Part shown: positions 43,701 to 52,700 of the stretch, one piece after another
Numbering within the stretch: the first letter of the stretch is position 1
How the letters are laid out: each line of letters starts with the position of its first letter
Assembly: GCA_013399015.1 (NCBI GenBank)
Contig: VWZX01006702.1
Coordinates: 1,926,462 to 1,990,461, forward strand
DNA from: Galbula dea
Lineage: Eukaryota; Chordata; Aves; Piciformes; Galbulidae
Direction: 5' to 3'
DNA length: 64,000 bases
Made by a program: the position numbers and the translations under genes
The notes under the pieces: model-generated
What the model was told of the DNA's origin: nothing
The model's input: the letters and a program-made list of their open reading frames with translations, nothing else
Databases searched by the model: none

Positions 43701-46700
43701 TTTACGAAAGGGGTATTATGCTTAACTAACCTTATAGCCTTGTATGATGAGGGAAGAGTAGTAGATGTTGTTTACCTTCACATCAATAAGGCTTTTAATA
43801 CCGTCTCCCGTAACAAGCTGACAATTAGATCAGGTAAGTAGACAGTGAGGTTGGCTTTGGGAAAGAGTGCAACCACAACAAGGTCACAGACAATATACAT
43901 CTAGGAGGAGTGGCTGGTGGAACAGATGTTTGTGCTGCCATTCAGAGGGACCTCAGAAAGCTAGAGAAATGGGCTGGCAGGTACGTCACCGGGTACATTT
44001 GATGGTAAGTCTATAACAGAGCTCTGTACTCTATGACCAGGTCAATCTTCTAGTCTTACTTACTAACACAAAATAAGGGTCAAAATTCTGTCATTACAAA
44101 ATAAAGGCAATGTTTCTCTTGAATTCCTCTTTGTGTCCAGAATTCATGCCAGTGTCTGAAAGCTAACTGTAGTTTACAATGCTACAGAGAAAATCAGGCT
44201 TGTCAATAAGTATCTGCCTGTGGTGAAAGCCACAAATTCAGGTCTGATCTCTTCTAGGGGAATAGGGATCCTGCTTGGTGCTCTCTGCCTGCCAGCATAT
44301 TGCTAACAAACGTTATATGCGTCAAATTTTATACAATGTGTTACAAATATATTTTTAGTGCTGTTGTCTGCAACCAATCTTAACTGTGTTGAAAACAATA
44401 TGCATTTAAATGAAGCGCAGAGTTGGCTGCAGGTTTTTGCGGGGCTTTGTACAAATGGGTCTTTAGCCAAGTTCCTCCCAGAAGGACAATCCCTGGCTCC
44501 GGACACCAGTTCTTCCCTCTCAACTCTGGCAACATACCTCTACTCCAACCAAATAACTCAAGAATTCAAAGCAGGCTAAGCTAAGCAAGCTTGTCTGTAG
44601 GAGTGCATCCAGGCAAAGAAAGATTTTGGATAGTTTGTTGAGGGAGGCCTGTGGTCCAGATTCATTGTTTTGCTGACGTCACAATTCATATCCGCCGAAG
44701 ATCATGTCAAAAATCTCTTGAGAATAGAGGGAACTGAAAAACAAGCAGTGAAAACAAACCAAAACAAAACCAAACCAAAAACTCCACCCTCAAGGCCATT
44801 CTTCTAAAATGTAACAATAAACCAGTGAAAAACAGTCTCTCTAGCTTGGCTTTGCAGTTTGCTTTTAAAAATGGTCATTTGTGGACAAATCTCTGCTCTT
44901 TCAAAATCTCAGAATGTGTCCTGCACTTTGTGTGTCAACTTCTGATTGTACTGGAATAGATTCTGGCTATTTTGGCATTAGAAGTCGTTAATGAGTATTC
45001 AGAAAGAGGACATTTATCATCTCATAACTGTACTTTTCCAGTGCTGTGGATTTAACCGTACATCTGCATACGCATGTGGCTCCCAGTTGGAAATAGTTGG
45101 GCAAGCAGTTCATACTGAGGCCATTTGTGCCTCCTTATACGCTCTTCAGGGAACAAACAGCGTGGGGGGGACCATGGCCTCTCCTCAGTTTCTCATAACT
45201 AGAAGCTCATAATACAGACTATCTGAGAGGACGGCCAGTGGGAAGCAGATGGTAGAAAATACTCGAATTACAACATCTCAAAGAATCTCACTACCACGGA
45301 GAAAGTGACGGTTCTTTCTCCTCTGAATGCGACCACGTGTTTTTCATTGCCGGTATCAGGTTCCTGGCACCTCTCAGAGCTGGAGTGCCAAACCTGATTG
45401 AATCACAGTATATTACGGGTTAGAAGGGACCTCTCGAGATCATCTAATCAGAGCAGGTTCACTTAGGTCCAGGCAGGTTTTGAATGTCTCCAAAGACAAA
45501 CTCCACAAGCTCCCTCGGCAGTCTGGGCCAGTGCTCACCCACCCTCAAAGTAAAGAACTTCCTCCTTATGTTTAGATGGAGCTTCCTACATTCTGAACCT
45601 GATGCCCCTTCAACTGTTTTGCTAAGCACATAATGTTTCATACAGATCAGTCAGAGAAATCGTGGGCATTTAAAAGACAAAACACTTTGGGTAAATCAGA
45701 TGATACTGTCTGTGTTCAGTTGAAATGTACCCTCTTATGTGGAGAGAGAAACCCTAGAGGAAAGTCGTACCACACAAGAATACACTGTCTGGTCCATTTT
45801 GTAAGTTTGTGAAGCAATTGTTCCACTTTCTGGTATCAGGAGAAAGAAAAATATCAAGATAAACCAGAGATCTGTTAATACGGTAGCATGTTTACTTCCC
45901 TTTTATTCAGATAAAGCAATTTTGCCTGAGGATTGACTAACTGAGAAAATCCAAGTCTATTTTGGATAAACAAGTTTATTTTCAGATAAACACAGCTTTA
46001 CTACTACTTTATCCCTATAAAAAAGTATGTGGAGCAGGGCCTCCAAAAGAACGTGGGTTGTGTTAGTATGGTGGCAGCAAGGATGCCTCTTCTGAAGGTT
46101 AAGGTGGTTTATGCAGTATTCTGAGAAAGATTTCAAGAGTCTCGGGAAGAAGAAAGTTAGAAACAGTCAGATATCAGATCTTTAATTTTACAAAAGCTGT
46201 CATGAAGAAGAGCTATCAGATTAAGAAGTGATTAAAGGTCACACAAATTCAAACATTTTGTGCATGACGCATTCACGAGCTACGAACTATGCTTACACAG
46301 ACCAAATGTGTACGAGCATAAGGCTGTTGCAAAAAAAGGTAGCTTGCTAATCTTAACAGGATTGCCACATTGTGTGGGTGTTCAAAGCAAGAAATGTAGT
46401 TAAAATCTGGATAACCTTAGACTTCTATGATGTAATAATTGCTTATTCAGCTGCTACAGTGAATATTTTCTGCAGAAGAAAGATAAGCTTAAGAATGTTA
46501 CCCAAAGGCATGATTCCTGGAACGAGAAACCCTGAACTGTTTCTGGGAATTGTGCAAAAAATAAGCAGAAGTAAAAAGGACTGGATAATTTTCATAGCAG
46601 TAGCATTCCAGCTAGATCAAAAAGGGACTTTTTTTTTTAAGTAACAATCTACAATAGCAACTATTTCACACAGATACTGCTGATGGAAAAGCCTATGCAC

Positions 46701-49700
46701 AATGCAGGAGTAGATAGCTGTTCCTTACTCAGTCCTGACCTATGGAACTGATAATATCAGTAATATGATAAAGCTGATAATATCAAATCGAAGCTACACC
46801 TGAGCCTAGGTGGGCTTATCATGCTAGTGCTAGTAAAGCTTTCCAGTTCTTCAGCACAGTAAGTGATACAGGGTCAAATTCATTGACTTTCCAGCCCACA
46901 CAACCAGCTATAGTTTGGCATGGATTTGGAATGGAGTTCAGGTCAAGAGATCAAAGGCACACATCCTTATTGAGATGTTTTCAATATCTGAAGTACATTA
47001 AGCGTGTAAAAATTGGTGCAGGTCCTGCTCTTCGTTCAATTTACTCTGTAAGAGACTCAGCACTACAAAATGTGAGAAAACAGAACACGATTATCACTTC
47101 TCAGAATGTGCAGATACAGTCTACAGATGAACCCTGTGAAAGCTCAGCACTAGTCCAACACATTTAAGTAACAGTATGTCATCCAGAATTTTGGGAACTC
47201 ACAATTACAACAGACATACATTGGTTTAGGTTTCCAGAAAGGAAAATACTTACAACATTCACCATGGACCTTTCTGACAAAACTTATCTTGTCCTGTCAA
47301 GAAAGTTCTCTTACTAGTGATGCTCATCCATCCAACTCTCAGCTGAAAAAAAAACCCCAAGCCTCCATGCAGGATTTGATCCTCAAAATGACAGACTGGT
47401 CATCTGCAGCATGCAGAGTCCAATTTTTTTCTTCCAATCTCTCTTTACTTCTGAACTCTCCTGACCCAAAATCAGAGCAACTGCCTATCCCTTTGACCAA
47501 AGCTCCTTGGTGCTACAACACAGTGACAGTCAGGGCAAAGTGTGCTTGGCCTGATCTGGTATGCCGAACCAATTGTTCTTGAAACAATAACACTTGGCTA
47601 ATATTAGATGGACAAGCCAGCTGCCTTTGTAGCAGATTCAGAAGTCAAGTGTTGGCAGCTGGAATTTGTAGTCTTGACCTTTTTTTGGCTGCCCTTACCA
47701 TAAACCATGGAAACTGTGTTTCTGTCAATGCAAATATACTCTGGCTGGCCACTTGTAGGCATCAAATGGACCTAGAAATGTGTTTAGGTAAGAGGGAAGC
47801 CAGCTGACTTCAAAGGTCCAGCTAGTTATAGACTAACATGTACAGCCTTGCTGCATCCTAAGCGCGAGTGTAAACCTAGGGATTAGGCACACAGAGTAGA
47901 GGAAAGGGTGACGGAGATGCGAAACTAGGAAAGACAAAGACATGCAACAAAAAATCTGGCCTCACAATTCCCCAAAACAAATGCTTTAAATTGGGAGTAA
48001 GAGCGATGCAGGAAAGCACTATCATTCTCCATCTGAGATGATGTATCTGCTGGATCTCTGTGGAATGGACATTGGAACGAAGATGCCCCTCCTCCATTTC
48101 ATATGCATAGCAAGAAGTGATCAGGAGCTTTTCTTTTCCTGCAGAGACATTCTTGTTTACCTGAAGGCCATACATCAGATATGCCAATACACTGAAGGGG
48201 TAAGGTGAATAGTTAAACCTGAGCTGCGGCATTAATCACCTTTGGACAGTAACTCTTTCCACTAGGTTGTTTTCACAGTTCCCTTAAAGAATTTACCAGC
48301 TTGAACTTCGTAACAATGTGTGAAACTTGGAGCCAGGATGCCCTCTCTTGTTATACCCACAACAGCACAAGCCAGGAGGCAGCCTTCAAGGTATCTGTCG
48401 CAGCCTTCAAGTCTGTGTTCATCACCAGCCGCCCCTTTCAGTACTGCTCTAGATTGCTGTTTGCCTTCAAAGATGGCCTATGACAACCGTGCTTCTCTCT
48501 TCCAAGCGTGGAAGACATATCGCATCTTTATGGACTGACAAGACAATCCCCCACAGTTCATGTGCTGCTACGACATACAATACTCTCTCTGAACAGGCTT
48601 AAAGGATTTGGATCTTTACCTTCAGATGAATTCTCAGCTGAGTGTAATTACTTCAGGACAGCTAAAATTATTGAAGAAACCTCCTTAGCACACTAAATAA
48701 AACAGCAGCTCCCTAAAGGACATGCCTGGTATGTTAGCATGTTTTGTGGTGGTTCCAAAACAGCCAACATTTTACTGGAAATTTTCTTAGGTCTGGAGAA
48801 CACTCGCTTATGGGGAATGTGGCTTTGGTAGCACCAGCAGCGACTGTCACATAATTAGGTGGTTTTTTTCAGATATGGCCAAACCTCAATTTAGAAGGAG
48901 TCTGTTACCAGTTTACAAAACAAGTTCTTAAAACCCTTCATGGCAACAGCTGGTGATGAGGTAGCTGTTATGTTTGGTGATAAGGACAGGCCTAAGGAAG
49001 GCAATGCTATGTTGCAACATGTCTTATTTTCTCTGTTGGGGAAAGTAAGTGCTTTAGGGTGGGGTTTTTATTTTGTCACAGGTCTAACACAAAAAACCCC
49101 AAGCGCCAAATTTTCAAAAATGCAGGCAGCTGGTTAATAAAAAGTTCTAAAAGATTAGTCCATCTATTGCAGGAAGACTATAAAGCATCCTATATACACA
49201 TCAAAATACCACAAAAGATAGGGATGTAGGAGCCCTCGAGATGTTATCTTGTCCTACCCACTACTCTCAGGCAGAATTGGCAAACTTTGGCCAGTTCTAG
49301 ACAGATTTCTATTTAGTTGTTCAAAACAGTATCAAGTGAGGCTGATTCCACAGCCTCTCTAGGCAATGTGCTCTTGTGTTTCAATGCCCCTAATGACAGG
49401 GAATAATATATTACCGCCCTGTCCACTCCAAAACCTCATTCTTTTGTTACTGCCACTTATACTCAGGCTCTTAAACACTTCAACAACCTTCTATGTATCT
49501 GAAGACAGCTAATTAATGCAGATGTCTTTTCTGTGAGCAAATTAACTTGAATTTTTTGGACTTCTCTGAGGAGGCTGGAGTTCAAAAGATACTAAGATCG
49601 GAAGACTGAAGACTCTTCTGAAGATTCTACAATATGAGATATTGAGAGAAACTTCATTACTGGAGTCCATAGAGTCAGCATCACGTAAACAGCTTATTAT

Positions 49701-52700
49701 AAGTAACGGCTGTCCTAGACTTGTGTCTATACTCACAAGAACTTGAAAAAAGAGGGTGCATTCACAGCTCTGATGGATACAGGTGGCCTGAAGAACCCAA
49801 CCATGCCAAAATGACATGGGTGGACCTATGAAAGAGACTCATAACTGGATGAAGAACAGCAACTAATCTTTCTGATAAGCTCATGCTAAGTGTTGTCCTT
49901 CACTCCCTCCCTGTATGAAAAAATCATGCAAATAATGAAATTACTTCACAGGGCATGATGGAAGGAAGTAGGCCAGCTGTTGAGATTTTAATGGTTAAGT
50001 CATCACATATAATTAAACTGGGAGAGTGGACAACATCGTTCCAAGACAAGATGTATTAGTGGAGGCAACACGGGTCATTTGTGGGAACTACCACCATTCA
50101 GAGAACAATGTACTTCTATATTTGTGTAGCAAGTACCCAAAACTCCATCAGAGATGTCATTCATAGATGTCATTTCATTTTTTTAAATGAAAATAGTCAA
50201 TTAATTTGATTAACTGAAAAAAAAATTGAACGAGAATTCCTGAGAATCTAGAAATTCAGTTTCTACTTAAGACCCTACAGCACATGCTTGAAATCCAAAA
50301 GGCAATTTCTCAAAACTTTTAAATCTAATGTAGCTTATACTAGGTACAAAGCAGAGACAAAGCACTCACGAGTGCCGGGGGAAAAAAGTGTAACCTGTTT
50401 AAAAAAGCAAAGGCAACACGCTTCATCAACTGCATTAATCAAAGATGTGACAATGTATTCAGGAAAGCATTAGCATTGGAGATACTTCTGCAGAGATAAA
50501 CTGCTGCATCCTGCTGATCAGACGTGACTTTCAATACAACTTTTACTGCACTGTCCCAGTATCTTGCCAGAGACTATTTCAGCCAGACAAGAATCCTCAT
50601 CAAGTCTGATAAACAGGTAGGTTAGTCACAATTTTTCCCTTACTGTACGCACTCTCCCTGACCCTGTATATTACCCAGTGCACGGTAATCTTTGTAGGTA
50701 GCACTTTGACTATTCCTTCTCCACTTACTTGACATTATTCTGAGCATTTCTAAACTAATTTTTACTTACAAAATATTATGTCTAGTAATTGCTATATTCC
50801 TCTAGGGCTCTTTACTGACCCATACTGACTCCTTCTCTCCTTTATATTCTTTTTTAATTCTTGTGCCCTCTTCTGTTTTCCCTTTTGCTCCTGACGCCTC
50901 CTTCATGGATTTCCTTGTGTACTCTTTCTATTCTTTCTCATCCAGCACTCTTCTTAGTCTTCTGCCTCCACTTCTACATCTCAGAACAATGTTACCCACT
51001 CTCCCAGTTTAATGATATGTGATGACTTAACTATTAAAATCTCAACAGCTGGCCTACTTCCTTCCATCAAATCTACACGTAAACACATGTGCCTGACATT
51101 TCCCAAATGCATTACAAAAACTTTTGCCTATTCTGGAGAAAATGACCTGCTTATTTTGTTTTTTTCTGGACTTTACTTATTTTGCTTACTCTCTGTCACT
51201 GTCCACCAACACTTTTTGATGTTTTCTTAACAAAAGCTTTTCTTCATTTATCTCTTTCATGAAATCGTGCACTATTTCATTCATACTAAATCAAAAGTGT
51301 TGCCCATGCCCTGATGTGTGTTTTGTTTTGTTTTTTAATTAGGATTTCAGCTCTCTCTTCTCTGTCTTATCCCTTTTATTTCCTGCAGCTGTTTTACTAC
51401 ATGTAATAAATCTACATTCTCCATTTACTGCACTGATTTTGCCACCTACTTTTTTAGATCTATCCATAACTCACAAAACCAAACTTAAATTCTTTCACGG
51501 TCCCAGGTAACTCTATTTCTGTCAAGTCCCTGAGAGCTAAAACCCATCTTTCATTTCAGAAAACATTAATAAAAGTATTGTAGAACAAGCTGGTCTTAAC
51601 GCAACTATTTATTAGAAACACATGTAAAGTTGATATGAAACCTGCAGAATGGGCTAACATGCAAAAATAATTAATTAACTTTGAAAGTGCATTGATCTGC
51701 TATCAGCTAAAGCCTGAAATCTGACAGAATAGTATAAATACACTGCGGTAACTTGATAACATGGTTTATGGATTTTCATCTTGGATTTCACTTACATGTC
51801 TGCTTTCAATTACACAGATTAAAAATAAGAGTTTAACATCTTGCTCTTCTCCTGACTGCAATAAAATGTGATGTCTGAAAATCGAATATTAAAACAAAAC
51901 TCAACTGAAAAGTAATTTAGAGACAGCACTCATATTTTAGAACTGGATTTTTTGGTAGTATGTGATTTTGGGGGGAAATTTCATCTAGGATAACACGCAA
52001 GAAAGCCTTTTGTAAGTCCTACCTTCACCCAAATACTACTTTAAATTTACTGCTATAAAAGCACATGTAAAAATCATAATCTTAAAATAAAACTCATTCC
52101 ACAAAGTCAGTGGAACATTTTTTTTTTTATTACAAGCTATAAGCTCACCCTGAATAGACATGTTTCCAGATGTTTAGTGAGTTAAAACTGCCTGTGCCTG
52201 TAGTACCAAAACATGCCAAAGACACAGCTAGAGGATGAACTATTCATACACTGACTGGGCATAATGATGTGAGCATCTTCTTGAGTAAGTGGGAGTTTAT
52301 ATTACAAGGAAAAAAGTTTTTAAAATTCAACGTTTACAGTAAAACAAAATTGCATTATAAAATTTAGTCGTTTTTAAAGACCTTTTCTCTTGCAAAGAAC
52401 GGTGCGCCTATCTACATTCACATGCACCAGCTGGTGCCACTGAAGGCAGTCCCTACTGTTTTTTCCCAGAATGAGAACTTTAATTACCAGATCCTGAACA
52501 TTTGGTGATCCATTAGGAAGGAAAAGCAATTAAGAGAACTGATGGTAACCAGCTTAGGAGAAAGCTGTATTTCACAAATATGTTGTCCTAATAACTTGGC
52601 ATTTCTATCACTCCAGTACTTAAGAGCTCATCTTTGCCCCAAACCCTCTTATCTATTCATCCAGAGGAACACAGGCTCTGCCCCAAAGAGGCTGCACTTA